In this document: in pieces, positions 24,318 through 33,967 of the stretch
Layout: each line of letters starts with the position of its first letter
How positions within the stretch are numbered: the stretch's first letter is position 1
Source: Alphaproteobacteria bacterium HGW-Alphaproteobacteria-4
Lineage (GTDB): Bacteria; Pseudomonadota; Alphaproteobacteria; Rhodobacterales; Rhodobacteraceae
Assembly: GCA_002842855.1 (NCBI GenBank)
Contig: PHEE01000017.1
Location: forward strand, 1-54,809
Length of the DNA stretch: 54,809 nucleotides
Direction: 5' to 3'
Position numbers and translations under genes: made by a program
The notes under the pieces: model-generated
What the model saw: the letters and a program-made list of their open reading frames with translations, nothing else
Databases searched by the model: none
What the model was told of the DNA's origin: nothing

Positions 24318-24992
24318 ATGAGCACGACCTTCCACCGACATTGGCGCGACGTTCCGGAAAGCGCGTGGCGCTGGCCCAACTTCAGTCCGGCCGAGATCGC
24401 CTGCCGCGGGACCGGCAAGCTGCTCGTCAATGAGCCCGCGCTCGACAGGCTGCAGGCGCTGCGCGACCGGTTGGGCAAACCGCTGATCGTGCGTTCCGCC
24501 TATCGCAGCCCCGAGCACAACCGCGCCGTGGGCGGCGCCACCCGGTCGAAGCACCTCGACGGCGCCGCCTTCGACATCGCCATGGCGAACCACGACCCCG
24601 TGGCCTTCGAGGCGGCGGCGCGAGAGGTCGGGTTCCTCGGCTTCGGCTTCTATCCGCGCTCAGGTTTCATGCATGTCGATCTTGGACCGGCACGACAGTG
24701 GGGCGAGCGGTTCCCGGTACGGGCGACCGCATTTGCAGCAGAGACTCCGCCCGTGCGGGAGGTGCTGGCCGACAGCCGTACGATGAAGGGCGGCGGGGCG
24801 GCGGGTGTCGCGACGCTCGGCACGGCCGGGGTGGAAGTCGCCCAGCAGGTGCTGGCGGAGACGCAAAGCGCCGTCCTGCCGCTGGTCCCGTATCTCGATA
24901 CGCTCCGCTGGGTGTTCATCGCGGTGGCACTCGGTGGCATCGCGGTCACCATCTATGCCCGCCTCGACGACTGGCGCCGGGGGCGGCGGTGA
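24318..24992 (+). CDS. M15-type peptidase endolysin with C-terminal membrane segment
   Basis: 224 residues with a GGAGG ribosome site. The peptidase M15 metal-binding pattern is present: SAYRSPEHNRAVGGATRSKH, DGAAFDIAM and FMHVDLGP supply the His/Asp/His ligands. The C-terminal part is unusual: LRWVFIAVALGGIAVTIYA forms a transmembrane helix, followed by a basic end. The enzyme would cut peptidoglycan peptides during lysis; the C-terminal anchor suggests it is held at the inner membrane until holin action. Its stop overlaps the next start (GTGA). Confidence 0.88.
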   Translation: MSTTFHRHWRDVPESAWRWPNFSPAEIACRGTGKLLVNEPALDRLQALRDRLGKPLIVRSAYRSPEHNRAVGGATRSKHLDGAAFDIAMANHDPVAFEAAAREVGFLGFGFYPRSGFMHVDLGPARQWGERFPVRATAFAAETPPVREVLADSRTMKGGGAAGVATLGTAGVEVAQQVLAETQSAVLPLVPYLDTLRWVFIAVALGGIAVTIYARLDDWRRGRR

Positions 24993-25246
24993 TCGCCGCG
25001 CTTCTGACCGGGTTAGCCGCTAGCCCGTGGACGTGGGCGGCGCTGCGCTACGGCGCCATCGCGCTCGCCGTGCTCCTGTTCCTGTTGGCGCTGCGCCGCT
25101 CCGGAGAGCGAGCGGGACGCCTCGCCGAACGCCTTAAGACCACGGAGAAGGCCAATGATGTCCAACGCCAGATGCTGGAAGCGGCAGCTCGCCGCCCTCG
25201 CGACCGCGACGAGCTTGCTGAGCGGCTGCGCGACGGTCGGTTCTGA
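24989..25246 (+). CDS. Inner-membrane spanin (Rz-like)
   Basis: 85 residues from GTG 24989. One transmembrane segment (LRYGAIALAVLLFLLALRR) is followed by a helical, charged periplasmic part (AGRLAERLKTTEKANDVQRQMLEA), the layout of Rz. The second spanin gene starts inside it in another frame. Together they fuse inner and outer membranes at the last step of lysis. Confidence 0.8.
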   Translation: MIAALLTGLAASPWTWAALRYGAIALAVLLFLLALRRSGERAGRLAERLKTTEKANDVQRQMLEAAARRPRDRDELAERLRDGRF

Positions 25247-25412
25247 ACCTGGCGGCTTGTCTGCATGTCCGCCGGCCGTGGAGTACAGTCGCGGTCTCCA
25301 GGCGCGTGCGGCCGACGAGCTCTTGCTGCTGCCTGAACGCTCGGTGCTGGCGGAGATGATGAGCGACTATGTCGTACTGCGCGACCAGGTGCGGGCGTGT
25401 GACCTGCCGTAA
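25155..25412 (+). CDS. Outer-membrane spanin lipoprotein (Rz1-like)
   Basis: 85 residues; starts within the Rz-like gene, overlapping it by 92 bases. A basic N-terminus and hydrophobic stretch end in the lipobox LLSGC (Cys25), so the mature protein would be lipid-anchored in the outer membrane. The rest includes Pro/Cys positions (SACPPAVEY) and ends in CDLP. The nested arrangement is the hallmark of Rz/Rz1. Confidence 0.82.
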   Translation: MMSNARCWKRQLAALATATSLLSGCATVGSEPGGLSACPPAVEYSRGLQARAADELLLLPERSVLAEMMSDYVVLRDQVRACDLP

Positions 25413-25507
25413 GGCCTGGCGCGACCGGTCGGAACAGCCGAAGCCAGGTCTGTCTGGCTCTCGACAGAGCACGGCGTGCATTCGCGGCAGCCGCGTCGCT
25501 TACCTCG

Positions 25508-25864
25508 TCAGCCTGCGCAGTCTCGACACCGCATCACGGTAGGCTCAAGTTCGAGCCGACGCATGCCGATAAACTCGCCGCAGTCGTGGCACCAACCGAA
25601 CTCCCCCGCATCAATTCGACGGATGGCTGCCTCGAGAGCCCAGACGCGTCCAAGTCGCCGTGTTTCCTGAGCTGCCGCCATGGCCTGTTGCTGCATCGCG
25701 TCCATGCGGCTGAGCCGACCAACGCTTTGCTGATCCAGCTCGACAGGTCTGCGGTCCGCCGCCGTCTGAGCGGACGCGGACCGCAAGGCATCCAGTTCGT
25801 CGCGGAGCCGCGGCAGAAACGCTGTCTTCAGCTCCTCCGGAGTGGGGTCCGTCATTGCGCTCAC
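25508..25864 (-). CDS. DksA/TraR-type C4 zinc-finger protein
   Basis: 118 residues from GTG 25864, in a GTGA overlap with the upstream stop. A helical N-terminal part (LKTAFLPRLRDELDALRS) leads to the zinc finger CHDCGEF and MRCRDC (C-x2-C, x17, C-x2-C). Proteins of this kind bind the secondary channel of RNA polymerase and tune stringent-type responses. It is the last gene of a leftward SulP - stress protein - DksA operon. The 95 bases to the spanin gene hold no clear terminator. Confidence 0.88.
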   Translation of the reverse strand: MSAMTDPTPEELKTAFLPRLRDELDALRSASAQTAADRRPVELDQQSVGRLSRMDAMQQQAMAAAQETRRLGRVWALEAAIRRIDAGEFGWCHDCGEFIGMRRLELEPTVMRCRDCAG

Positions 25865-26715
25865 CGCAAGAGCAGGACAGGAACCTTGCAGGACCGCATC
25901 ATCTCGGTCGTGGTGGAGCCGATCACGAGGCTTCGGATGCGGCTGTGGCCGTAGGCACCCATCACAAGCATGCCGAAACCATCCTTCTCGACCATCTTGC
26001 CCAGTTCCTCGTCCGGTTGCCCGGCCACGATGCGCGTCTGCGCCTCGATCCCGGCAGCGGCAAGCAAGGCCTTGGCGTCTGCAAGGCCCTTTGTGACCTC
26101 CGGCGTCTCGTTTCCGACGGTCACGACGGTGACAGGCAGGTCCGCGAAGAAGGAACTGCGCGAGATGTGATCGACCGCCTTCATCGCCGAGCGCCCTCCG
26201 TCATAGGCGACGAGCACGGACTCGATCGGCTTGAAGGCACGCGCGGCGACGAAGACGGGTCGATGCGCCGCGCGCACGATGCGTTCCAGGTTCGAGCCAA
26301 GGTGTCCCTTCGCGAAATCCGCCGCCTCGCCGCGCTTGCCGATGACGATTACTCGCGCTTCGCCCTCGATCTCGCCGATGGCTTCGACGATGTCACCGTG
26401 GCGCAGTCGGGTGGTGATCTCGGTCACGCCATCCCGGTCCACGATGGCGCGAGCATCCTCGAGGATCGCGCGACCCCGATGGCCGACGAGCTTTGCGCGT
26501 TGCGCGTCGATCTCGGCCAGTTCCTCCATCAGCTTCGTCCGCGCGCCCAGCCGGATCGCACCGGACAGGTCCGACTTTTCCGGGGCCTCGCGTCGCCCCA
26601 GCACATGGATCAGCTCGACCGGTGCGGCCGTCCGCTGCGCAATCCAGGCGACGTGGTGGCAGACGCTCTCGGAATAGATGGAGCCGTCCACGAGGGCGAT
26701 GATCTTGTCTGTCAT
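25861..26715 (-). CDS. Universal stress protein, tandem UspA domains
   Basis: 284 residues from ATG 26715, with GGGAGGAAAG upstream. Two UspA-like domains: the first around MTDKIIALVDGSIYSESVCH and VIVIGKRGEA, the second at IESVLVAYDGGRSAMKAV with the nucleotide-binding end MGAYGHSRIRSLVIGSTT. Cytoplasmic stress protein. Standard chromosomal partner of SulP transporters in this group of bacteria; here cotranscribed with it (14-base gap). Confidence 0.93.
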   Translation of the reverse strand: MTDKIIALVDGSIYSESVCHHVAWIAQRTAAPVELIHVLGRREAPEKSDLSGAIRLGARTKLMEELAEIDAQRAKLVGHRGRAILEDARAIVDRDGVTEITTRLRHGDIVEAIGEIEGEARVIVIGKRGEAADFAKGHLGSNLERIVRAAHRPVFVAARAFKPIESVLVAYDGGRSAMKAVDHISRSSFFADLPVTVVTVGNETPEVTKGLADAKALLAAAGIEAQTRIVAGQPDEELGKMVEKDGFGMLVMGAYGHSRIRSLVIGSTTTEMMRSCKVPVLLLR

Positions 26716-26729
26716 GGGTCTTTCCTCCC

Positions 26730-28220
26730 TCAATGGTTCATCAGCTTGTCCATGGCGCCGGGCTTGTCATGGATGGCAAGTTGGTCGACCAGGGTCTCGG
26801 TCGCCGCGTTCATGCCCACGACCTCGACCTCGGCGCCGTCGCGACGGAATTTCAGGATCGCCATGTCGAGCGCCTGAACCGAGGAGATATCCCAGATATG
26901 CGCACGGCTCACGTCGATCACCACGCGTTCGGGGGCCTCCTTGAAGTCGAAGGCATCCATGAAATCCTCGACGGAGCCGTAGAACAGCTGGCCCTCGACG
27001 CGGTAGGTTCGCACGCGCCCATCCGCGCTTATGTCCGAGGTCACGCGGAACAGCTGCGCGATCTTTCCGGCGAAGAAGACGCCCGACAGCAGTACGCCCA
27101 CCACCACCCCGATGGCGAGGTTGTGGGTGTAGACCACGGTGACAACGGTCGCGATCATGACGATGGACGACGATTTCGGATGCACCCGAAGCGCCTTGAT
27201 CGACGACCAGGAGAATGTCCCGATCGACACCATGATCATGATCGCGACCAGCGCGGGCATCGGGATGATGCTGACCAGGTCGCCGAGCCCGACGACCATG
27301 ATCAGCAGGAAGACGCCGGCAGCGGCGGCAGACAGGCGCCCGCGCCCGCCTGATTTCACGTTGATGATAGACTGCCCGATCATCGCGCAGCCCGCCATCC
27401 CGCCTATGAAGCCGGTGGCGGTGTTCGCCAGCCCCTGACCGATGCATTCCTGGTTCCGGTTTGACTTCGTGTCGGTCAGGTCATCGACGATGTTCTGTGT
27501 CATCAGGCTTTCGAGCAGGCCCACGACGGCCACTGCCACCGAATAGGGCAGAATGATCGTCAGCGTCTCGAGGTTGAGCGGGATCTGCGGGATCAGGAAG
27601 ACCGGCAGCGTGTCGGGCAGCGCGCCCATGTCGCCCACCGTCCGCACGTCGAGCCCGAGCGCGACGGACAGCCCCGTGAGCACGACGATGGTCACGAGCG
27701 GCGAGGGAATGGCCGTGGTCAGAAGCGGAAAGAGGTAGATGATGGCGAGCCCCGCGGCCACGAGCGCGTAGGTGATCCACGTCACGTCCCGCGGGTCGAG
27801 TTCCGGCAGCTGGGCCATGAAGATCAGGATCGCGAGCGCGTTGACGAAGCCGGTCATCACCGATTTCGACACCCAGCGCATGACGAAGCCGAGTTTCAGG
27901 ACGCCGGCGCCGATCTGGATCAGTCCGGCCAGCACCGTCGCGGCCAGCAGGTATTGCAGTCCGTGGTCGCGCACCAGCGTGACCATCAGGACCGCCGTGG
28001 CGGCGGTCGCAGCGGAAATCATGCCGGGCCGCCCGCCGGTGATGGCGGTGATGACAGCGATCGAGAAGGAGGCGTAGAGCCCGACCTTGGGATCGACCCC
28101 CGCGATGATGGAAAAGGCGATTGCCTCGGGAATGAGGGCCAGTGCCACGACGAGCCCGGCGAGCAGGTCGCCGCGTATGTTGCCCAGCCACTGGGCGCGG
28201 TAGACGTCGAGTGAGATCAT
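26730..28220 (-). CDS. SulP-family inorganic anion transporter
   Basis: 496 residues from ATG 28220 (an upstream in-frame ATG at 28322 would add 34 residues without family similarity). It has about 10-12 membrane segments with SulP signatures ([67 protein letters not shown]). The C-terminal STAS domain runs from about 390 ([36 protein letters not shown]). SulP proteins move sulfate, bicarbonate or related anions. First gene of a leftward operon; its 5' side faces the arsenic island across 28221-28764. Confidence 0.93.
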   Translation of the reverse strand: MISLDVYRAQWLGNIRGDLLAGLVVALALIPEAIAFSIIAGVDPKVGLYASFSIAVITAITGGRPGMISAATAATAVLMVTLVRDHGLQYLLAATVLAGLIQIGAGVLKLGFVMRWVSKSVMTGFVNALAILIFMAQLPELDPRDVTWITYALVAAGLAIIYLFPLLTTAIPSPLVTIVVLTGLSVALGLDVRTVGDMGALPDTLPVFLIPQIPLNLETLTIILPYSVAVAVVGLLESLMTQNIVDDLTDTKSNRNQECIGQGLANTATGFIGGMAGCAMIGQSIINVKSGGRGRLSAAAAGVFLLIMVVGLGDLVSIIPMPALVAIMIMVSIGTFSWSSIKALRVHPKSSSIVMIATVVTVVYTHNLAIGVVVGVLLSGVFFAGKIAQLFRVTSDISADGRVRTYRVEGQLFYGSVEDFMDAFDFKEAPERVVIDVSRAHIWDISSVQALDMAILKFRRDGAEVEVVGMNAATETLVDQLAIHDKPGAMDKLMNH

Positions 28221-28449
28221 GTAAATGTTGTCCGATACCGGTCCTGCGGCTTGCGCGAGATCGGCGTGCAAGTGCACCGTTTTCTTGTGGTTGTCCGGCG
28301 GATCGGCGGCCGGAAGAGCCACCCGGAATCGCTTCCAGGTCCAGGTTCGCTACACTGCCGCATAAGGGTTGCAGCGGAAAATGGCAATAAGCAAGGCTGT
28401 TTGACAGGCCGCAGCCAACGCCCTGGCGATGGCCAGCAGTGTTTACTGC

Positions 28450-28681
28450 TCATGCGCGCGTGGGGGGTGACGGAGGTTGATATGGATCAAGGCGCATTAT
28501 CTGGCCGCTATCGACCACCCGCACGGCGCTCGCGGTGCATGTGGTCACGGAGGCGCAGGACACCGATGCGGTGCTGCACGAACTTGCCGAGGGGTTGGAG
28601 CACGGGTTCGGGATCGCGCACAGCACGATTCAGGTCGAGCGCGAGCCCTGCGGCGCAAGCTGCCTTCGGGGCCACGCGTAA
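28450..28681 (+). pseudogene. Remnant of a cation diffusion facilitator (CDF/CzcD-like) gene
   Basis: From about 28500 to TAA 28679-28681 one frame reads WPLSTTRTALAVHVVTEAQD and FGIAHSTIQVE, ending in CGASCLRGHA, the C-terminal cytoplasmic domain of a CDF metal-efflux pump. In the next frame just upstream, GVTEVD fits the preceding family segment, so a frameshift lies near 28480-28495. The whole membrane part is missing. It is a decayed 3' end of a Zn/Co/Cd efflux gene next to the arsenic genes, marking an old rearrangement. Confidence 0.7.
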
Positions 28682-28730
28682 CGCAGGGCATCCATTCCGG
28701 GCGCGGCTCCTGGATCGTCCAGAAGAATCA

Positions 28731-28757
28731 TTTACAAAACTAGGATTGTAGTTATTT
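28731..28757 (+). promoter_or_regulatory. Promoter/operator region of arsR-arsP operon
   Basis: An AT-rich island in GC-rich surroundings. TTTACA at 28731-28736 could be a -35 element. AACTA (28738-28742) and TAGTT (28749-28753) form an inverted repeat with a 6-base gap, suitable as an ArsR/SmtB-type operator. The ArsR start codon follows at 28765. Confidence 0.45.
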
Positions 28758-28764
28758 TTACGTC

Positions 28765-29091
28765 ATGACCACGACCAGTCTGAACGCCCGCGCCCTTGCC
28801 GCCCTTGCCGCCCTTGGCCATGATGCCCGCCTTTCGATCTTTCGCTTGCTGGTGAAGGCCGGGGACGACGGGCTGCGGGTCAGCGATATCGGCGAGCACC
28901 TCGGACTCGCCCCGTCGACCTTGGCGCATCACCTCTCGACGCTGGTCGATGCGGGGCTGGTGCTGCAGGACAAGCAGGGCCGCGAGGTGTTCAACCGGGT
29001 CGATTTTCCCGCGATGCACCGTGTTGTCGGATTCCTGACCTCCGAATGCTGCGCCGGTGTTGCGGTCCGCTCTTCAGAGGATGCGGCGTGA
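28765..29091 (+). CDS. arsR: ArsR/SmtB-family metalloregulator
   Basis: 108 residues. A winged helix with the DNA-recognition segment VSDIGEHLGLAPSTLAHHLSTL. Adjacent Cys95-Cys96 in SECCAGV near the C-terminus are a likely As(III) or metal site, as in ArsR types with C-terminal Cys pairs. It leads a rightward operon with the ArsP permease and an MFS pump. It should repress from the inverted repeat just upstream and release on metalloid binding. Confidence 0.88.
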   Translation: MTTTSLNARALAALAALGHDARLSIFRLLVKAGDDGLRVSDIGEHLGLAPSTLAHHLSTLVDAGLVLQDKQGREVFNRVDFPAMHRVVGFLTSECCAGVAVRSSEDAA

Positions 29092-29146
29092 GATGCGCGT
29101 GCTCTTTTTCTTGCCCTGAAACAACTGCAATTCCGGAGATTTGGTG

Positions 29147-30199
29147 ATGACTGACACGACCCTCCCGACACCCGGCCTCCGGTCCGCTCTGCGCCACCTG
29201 TGGCAGGACCAGCGGGTCTGGCTCGCCTCGGCGCTGATCCTTGGCGCGCTGGCGGTGTTCGACACGCCCCAGGCCGCCGATTCTGCGCTCTTCGCGGGCA
29301 CCGCGCTCTTGAACACGGCGCCGTTCCTGATCCTATCGATCGCCATCGCCGCGTGGGCCAATGCGACGGGGGCCGACAACCTGATCGCCAAGGCCTTCAC
29401 CGGCGCGCCGATCCTGATGATCGGGCTGGGCGCGCTGGCGGGGGGCGTCTCGCCCTTCTGCTCCTGTGGGGTGATCCCGCTGATCGCGGCGCTGCTGGCG
29501 ATGGGCGTGCCGCTCTCGGCGGTGATGGCCTTCTGGCTGGCCTCGCCGATCATGGACCCGTCGATGTTCGTGCTGACGGCAGGCGTGCTCGACTTCGAGT
29601 TCGCGGTGGCCAAGACGCTCGCCGCCATCGGGCTGGGCGTGTTCGGCGGGACGGTGGTGCACCTGATGATGAAGGGAGGCGCCTTCGCCGACCCGCTGCG
29701 CGACGGCATCGGCAACGGCGGATGCGGCGGCGCGAAGATCCGCGCGCCCAAGCCCGTGGTGTGGCGCTTCTGGACCGATGCGGACCGCCGGGCGAAGTTC
29801 GGCAAGACGGCGCTGACCACCACGCTGTTCCTCGCCAAGTGGCTGACGCTGGCCTTCATCCTCGAGAGTCTCATGCTGGCGTGGATCCCGGCGGAAACCG
29901 TCACCGCCGCACTCGGGGGCGAGGGGCTGCTGCCCATCGTGACCGCGACGCTGGTCGGCGTGCCGGCCTATCTGAACGGCTATGCCGCTCTGCCGCTGGT
30001 CGGCGGGCTGATCGAACAGGGCATGGCGCCGGGGGCGGGAATGGCCTTTCTCGTCGCGGGTGGCGTCACCTCGATCCCGGCGGCCATGGCGGTCTGGGCG
30101 CTGGCGCGGCCACAGGTCTTTGCGGTCTATATCGGCCTGTCCCTGACTGGCGCTTTCGCATCGGGGCTGCTGTTCCAGCTCTGGACGCAGATGGCATGA
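29147..30199 (+). CDS. arsP: ArsP-like permease (PF03773 family)
   Basis: 350 residues from ATG 29147. About eight membrane segments; the family motif SPFCSCGVIPLIAAL lies near residue 100 with its paired Cys, and the second half repeats the fold (GVPAYLNGYAALPLVGGL). A soluble loop with NGGCGGAK separates the halves. ArsP members export trivalent organoarsenicals such as methylarsenite; others in the family have unknown substrates, so the link to arsenic is from context. Follows an arsR gene, spacer 55 bases. Confidence 0.82.
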   Translation: MTDTTLPTPGLRSALRHLWQDQRVWLASALILGALAVFDTPQAADSALFAGTALLNTAPFLILSIAIAAWANATGADNLIAKAFTGAPILMIGLGALAGGVSPFCSCGVIPLIAALLAMGVPLSAVMAFWLASPIMDPSMFVLTAGVLDFEFAVAKTLAAIGLGVFGGTVVHLMMKGGAFADPLRDGIGNGGCGGAKIRAPKPVVWRFWTDADRRAKFGKTALTTTLFLAKWLTLAFILESLMLAWIPAETVTAALGGEGLLPIVTATLVGVPAYLNGYAALPLVGGLIEQGMAPGAGMAFLVAGGVTSIPAAMAVWALARPQVFAVYIGLSLTGAFASGLLFQLWTQMA

Positions 30200-30254
30200 A
30201 CACCTGCGGCGAGACGGGTTGTCTCGCTGCACCCTTCCTGATCGAAGCCCCATC

Positions 30255-31415
30255 ATGATCCCAAGACTGTCACCGGCGCGGCGCGCACCTGTCGTCGCCG
30301 CGCTCGGCTCTTCCCTCACCGTCAGCTGGGCCTCCAGCTACTACATCCCGGCCGTTCTGGCCGTGCCCATGGCCGAAGACCTCGGCCTTTCGCCGGTCTG
30401 GGTGTTCGGCGCGTTCTCCATGGCGATGGTGGTTTCGGCCATGGTCGGACCCTGGGCGGGAGCGCGGATCGACGGCTTTGGTGGGCGCGGCGTCCTGATG
30501 CTGTCGAACCTGGTCTTCGCGGCGGGCCTCGGGCTGCTCGCCGTGGCTCCCTCGCCCCTCGTCCTCTTCGCGGGCTGGGCTGTCATCGGGTTCGGCATGG
30601 GGATCGGGCTTTACGAGGCGGGGTTCGCCACGCTGGCGGGGATCTACGGCAAGGAGGCGCGCGGGCCGATCACCGGGATCACCCTCATCGCCGGGTTCGC
30701 GAGCACCGTGGGCTGGCCGCTCTCCGGGCTGATGCTGGCAGCGTGGGGCTGGCGGGAAGCCTGCATCGGTTGGGCGCTGATCCATCTGACCGTGGCCTTG
30801 CCGCTGAACGCGTGGCTGCCGAAGGGAACCAGGACGGTAGCCGCAGAGGCGACGCCGATCGAAGAGGGGCAACCGCCGTCCCGCCTTGCGCTCTGGCTGC
30901 TGGCCTTCGTCTTCGCCGCGACCTGGTTCAACTCGACCGCCATGGCCGCGCACCTGCCGGGGCTGCTTCAAGCCGCGGGGGCCAGCACGGCGGTCGCCAT
31001 CGCGGCCGGCGCGCTGATCGGCCCGGCGCAGGTCGCGGCGCGGGTGCTGGAGTTCGGGCTGCTGCGCCGGTTCCATCCGCTTGTCTCGACCCGCGTGGCG
31101 GCCGCGGCGCATCCCGTCGCTGCGGTGGCGCTGGTGAGTTTCGGGGGACCGGCTGCCTATGCCTTCGCCCTCCTGCATGGGGCGGGAAACGGCATCCTGA
31201 CCATCGCCAAGGGCACGCTGCCGCTGGCGCTGTTCGGCGCGGCGGGATACGGGAGACGGATCGGCTGGCTCAATGCTCCTGCCCGAATCCTTCAGGCTGC
31301 GGCGCCCCTCATCTTCGGCGCCGCGCTGACGGCTTGGGGCCTCTCGGCGATCTGGCTGACAGCAGCGATCGGCATCGCCTCGTTCATCGCTCTGCTAGCA
31401 CTCAGGCGGACATGA
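30255..31415 (+). CDS. MFS transporter, possible arsenical efflux pump (ArsK-like)
   Basis: 386 residues, about 12 membrane helices in two halves joined by a loop (residues about 190-215, RTVAAEATPIEEGQPPS). MFS signature-like stretches are GPWAGARIDGFGGRGVLML and GFGMGIGLYEAGFATLAGIY. MFS pumps in alphaproteobacterial ars clusters (ArsK-type) export arsenite and related metalloids. This gene converges tail-to-tail with arsH, 36 bases apart, so it is part of the island; substrate is inferred only. Confidence 0.8.
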   Translation: MIPRLSPARRAPVVAALGSSLTVSWASSYYIPAVLAVPMAEDLGLSPVWVFGAFSMAMVVSAMVGPWAGARIDGFGGRGVLMLSNLVFAAGLGLLAVAPSPLVLFAGWAVIGFGMGIGLYEAGFATLAGIYGKEARGPITGITLIAGFASTVGWPLSGLMLAAWGWREACIGWALIHLTVALPLNAWLPKGTRTVAAEATPIEEGQPPSRLALWLLAFVFAATWFNSTAMAAHLPGLLQAAGASTAVAIAAGALIGPAQVAARVLEFGLLRRFHPLVSTRVAAAAHPVAAVALVSFGGPAAYAFALLHGAGNGILTIAKGTLPLALFGAAGYGRRIGWLNAPARILQAAAPLIFGAALTAWGLSAIWLTAAIGIASFIALLALRRT

Positions 31416-31451
31416 GGCGGCGCGGACGGGCCTCGCGAACCCGCCGCGCGC

Positions 31452-32186
31452 TCAGGTTGCGGCGGAGAGGTTCACCCGCTTTATGAGCGCGGCCGCTGTT
31501 TCCTTGCGCTCCGAGTAGCGGTCCACGAGATACGCCTTCCGTTCGCGCGTGAGCAGCGTGAACTTCACCAGTTCCTCCATAACATCCACGATCCGGTCGT
31601 AGAGCGGCGACGGGCGCATCCGTCCCGTCTCGTCGAACTCCTGGAACGCCTTGGGGATGGAGGACTGGTTGGGGATGGTCAGCATCCGCATCCAGCGCCC
31701 GAGAACCCGCATCTGGTTGACCGCGTTGAAGCTCTGCGAGCCGCCCGACACCTGCATCACCGCCAGCGTCTTGCCCTGCGTCGGGCGCACCGCGCCCTCG
31801 GACAGCGGAATCCAGTCGATCTGCGTCTTCATCAGGCCGGTCATGGCGCCGTGCCGCTCCGGCGAGGACCACACCATGCCTTCGCACCAGGCTACCAGAT
31901 CGCGCAGCTCGCGCACCTTCGGGTGGCTGGCATCCACGCCGTCATCGACCAGCGGCAGGCCTGAGGGGTGGAAGAACCGGACCTCCGCCCCGAGTGCAGT
32001 GAGAATGCGCCCGGCCTCCTCTGCCGACAGTCGGCTGAACGAGCGCGCCCTGAGCGAGCCGTAGAGGATCAGGATCCGGGGCGGATGCATGCTGATGGCA
32101 GGCGACAGCAGCCTGTCGCGGTCGATTGCCGCGAAACTCGTCTCCTCGAGCTGTGGTGTGGTCAGATCGGTCAGGGTGTCAGGCAA
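31452..32186 (-). CDS. arsH: ArsH, NADPH-dependent FMN oxidoreductase
   Basis: 244 residues from TTG 32186, overlapping the arsC stop by 8 bases; the next ATG would remove a segment that ArsH proteins normally have. Flavodoxin-like fold: [20 protein letters not shown] (phosphate-binding loop), [20 protein letters not shown] and [20 protein letters not shown]. ArsH oxidises trivalent organoarsenicals to less toxic pentavalent forms and can also reduce quinones or metals. Last gene of the leftward arsR-acr3-arsC-arsH operon. Confidence 0.95.
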   Translation of the reverse strand: MPDTLTDLTTPQLEETSFAAIDRDRLLSPAISMHPPRILILYGSLRARSFSRLSAEEAGRILTALGAEVRFFHPSGLPLVDDGVDASHPKVRELRDLVAWCEGMVWSSPERHGAMTGLMKTQIDWIPLSEGAVRPTQGKTLAVMQVSGGSQSFNAVNQMRVLGRWMRMLTIPNQSSIPKAFQEFDETGRMRPSPLYDRIVDVMEELVKFTLLTRERKAYLVDRYSERKETAAALIKRVNLSAAT

Positions 32187-32610
32187 TCCGGTTTCCTTCG
32201 GTGTCGATGATCAATTGGCCGTCCTCCTTGGCGAAAGGACCCGGAGGGAGCTTGTCGAGCAGATCGAGGACAGTCTCGGACGGGCGGCAGAGCCTGACGC
32301 CCTTCGGCGTGCAGACGATCGGGCGGTTCACGAGGATCGGGTGCCGCGTCATGGCGTCCAGCAATACCTCGTCGGAGACGTCCGGCGCGGTGAGCCCCAT
32401 CTCCTCGGCAGGTGAGCGCGCGACCCGCAGCGCCTCGCGCGCTGTGATCCCGGCGGCTGCGAACAGCGCCAGAAGCTGCGGGCGCGTCCAGCCCTCCTTG
32501 AGGTACTCGATGACGGTCGGCTCGTACCCGGCCGCCTGGGTAATCCCGAGGACGTTGCGGGATGTGCCGCAGTCGGGGTTGTGGTGGATGACGACCGGGA
32601 AGGTGCTCAC
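32179..32610 (-). CDS. arsC: ArsC arsenate reductase, glutaredoxin type
   Basis: 143 residues from GTG 32610, in a GTGA overlap with acr3. The catalytic Cys14 lies in [12 protein letters not shown], and the family stretches [21 protein letters not shown] follow at about residues 90-112. It reduces arsenate to arsenite with glutathione and glutaredoxin, feeding the Acr3 pump. The enzyme's need for glutathione is why the phage ChaC gene is of interest. Confidence 0.96.
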   Translation of the reverse strand: MSTFPVVIHHNPDCGTSRNVLGITQAAGYEPTVIEYLKEGWTRPQLLALFAAAGITAREALRVARSPAEEMGLTAPDVSDEVLLDAMTRHPILVNRPIVCTPKGVRLCRPSETVLDLLDKLPPGPFAKEDGQLIIDTEGNRIA

Positions 32611-33626
32611 GCGGGGAACCTCTCGCGTGTCCGGTTCGCGAACGCGACGAGGCTGAGCATCACCGGCACCTCGACCAGCACGCCCACCACGGTGGCCAGA
32701 GCCGCGCCGGAGTTCAGCCCGAAAAGACCGATCGCCACAGCGACCGCGAGTTCGAAGAAGTTCGACGTGCCGATCAGCGCGCAGGGCGCGGCGACCCGGT
32801 GCGGCAAGGCCCACAGCCAGGCCCATCCATAACCGAGCGCGAAGATGCCGTAGGACTGGATGATGATGGGGACCGCGATCAGTGCGATCAGCAGCGGTTG
32901 CGCGAGGATCACCGGCCCTTGGAAACCGAAGAGCAGCACGACGGTGATCAGGAGACCCACGACCGATGCCGGTTTGATCCGCGCCGTGAACGCCGTCACC
33001 GCGGCCTCGCCACCTTTCGCGATCAGCGCCCGTCGCGTCAGGAGACCCGCGATCAGGGGAATGACGATGTAGAGGACGACCGACAGGATCAGCGTCTCCC
33101 ACGGGACGCTGATGTCGGTCACGCCCAGAAGGAAGGCTACGATCGGCGCGAAGGCGACCACCATGATCAGGTCATTCACCGAGACCTGCACCAGCGTGTA
33201 GTTGGGATCGCCCTTCGTCAGCTGCGACCAGACGAAGACCATCGCGGTGCAGGGCGCGGCGCCGAGCAGGATCAGGCCCGCGATGTATTCCGGTGCGCGC
33301 TCAGGATCGATCAGCCCGGCGAAGACGTAGTTGAAAAACAGGACCGCCAGCGCGGCCATCGTGAAGGGCTTGATCAGCCAGTTGATCGCCAGCGTGATGA
33401 TCAGACCCTTCGGGCGCTTCCCCACCGCCTTGAGCGAGCCAAGGTCCACCGCGATCATCATCGGGTAGACCATCGCCCAGATCAGGACGGCGACGACGAG
33501 GTTGACCGAGGCGACCTCCAGCGCGGCCAGCGCGCCGAACACGCCCGGCGCGAGGCTGCCGAGGACGAGCCCGGCCAGGATACAGAGCGCGACCCAGAGG
33601 GTCAGCCAGCGTTCGAACAGGCTCAT
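32607..33626 (-). CDS. acr3: Acr3-family arsenite efflux transporter
   Basis: 339 residues from ATG 33626 (ATGA overlap with arsR). Ten membrane segments with the conserved Cys of [20 protein letters not shown] and the C-terminal [32 protein letters not shown] and [13 protein letters not shown] are other family stretches. It exports arsenite across the inner membrane. Second gene of the leftward ars operon. Confidence 0.96.
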   Translation of the reverse strand: MSLFERWLTLWVALCILAGLVLGSLAPGVFGALAALEVASVNLVVAVLIWAMVYPMMIAVDLGSLKAVGKRPKGLIITLAINWLIKPFTMAALAVLFFNYVFAGLIDPERAPEYIAGLILLGAAPCTAMVFVWSQLTKGDPNYTLVQVSVNDLIMVVAFAPIVAFLLGVTDISVPWETLILSVVLYIVIPLIAGLLTRRALIAKGGEAAVTAFTARIKPASVVGLLITVVLLFGFQGPVILAQPLLIALIAVPIIIQSYGIFALGYGWAWLWALPHRVAAPCALIGTSNFFELAVAVAIGLFGLNSGAALATVVGVLVEVPVMLSLVAFANRTRERFPA

Positions 33627-33946
33627 GAAAGTTCCTTCTCGTCGGGCATGCAGCAGACCGCGGCGGACGGCGCGGTCAGCGTGCCGATGAATTCTGCCAG
33701 CGGCTCGAGCGCGGCGGGGTTCAACGCGTAGCAAGTACGCGGGCCAGATATCTCGCCGGTGATGACCCCGGCGGCCTTCAGGATGCGCAGATGCTCGGAC
33801 ACCGTGGATTGTGCGAGGCCGACAGCCTCCACGATGTCGCCGCCGATGCAGCCGGGCGTGGCCAGCAGCAGCCGGAGGATGCGCAGCCGTGCCGGATGCG
33901 CAAGCGCCTTGGCCCGGTCAGCGATCTCGGTGTCAGAATCCTGCAT
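33623..33946 (-). CDS. arsR: ArsR-family arsenic regulator
   Basis: 107 residues from ATG 33946. Winged helix ([20 protein letters not shown]). C98-C99 near the C-terminus ([12 protein letters not shown]), with C33 and C72, fits As(III) sensing by C-terminal Cys residues as in the Acidithiobacillus ArsR type. It differs clearly from the other ArsR of this island. It would repress arsR-acr3-arsC-arsH from the inverted repeat at 33968-33983 and let go on arsenite. Confidence 0.92.
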   Translation of the reverse strand: MQDSDTEIADRAKALAHPARLRILRLLLATPGCIGGDIVEAVGLAQSTVSEHLRILKAAGVITGEISGPRTCYALNPAALEPLAEFIGTLTAPSAAVCCMPDEKELS

Positions 33947-33967
33947 GAGCAATCCCCATGGTCGCCA

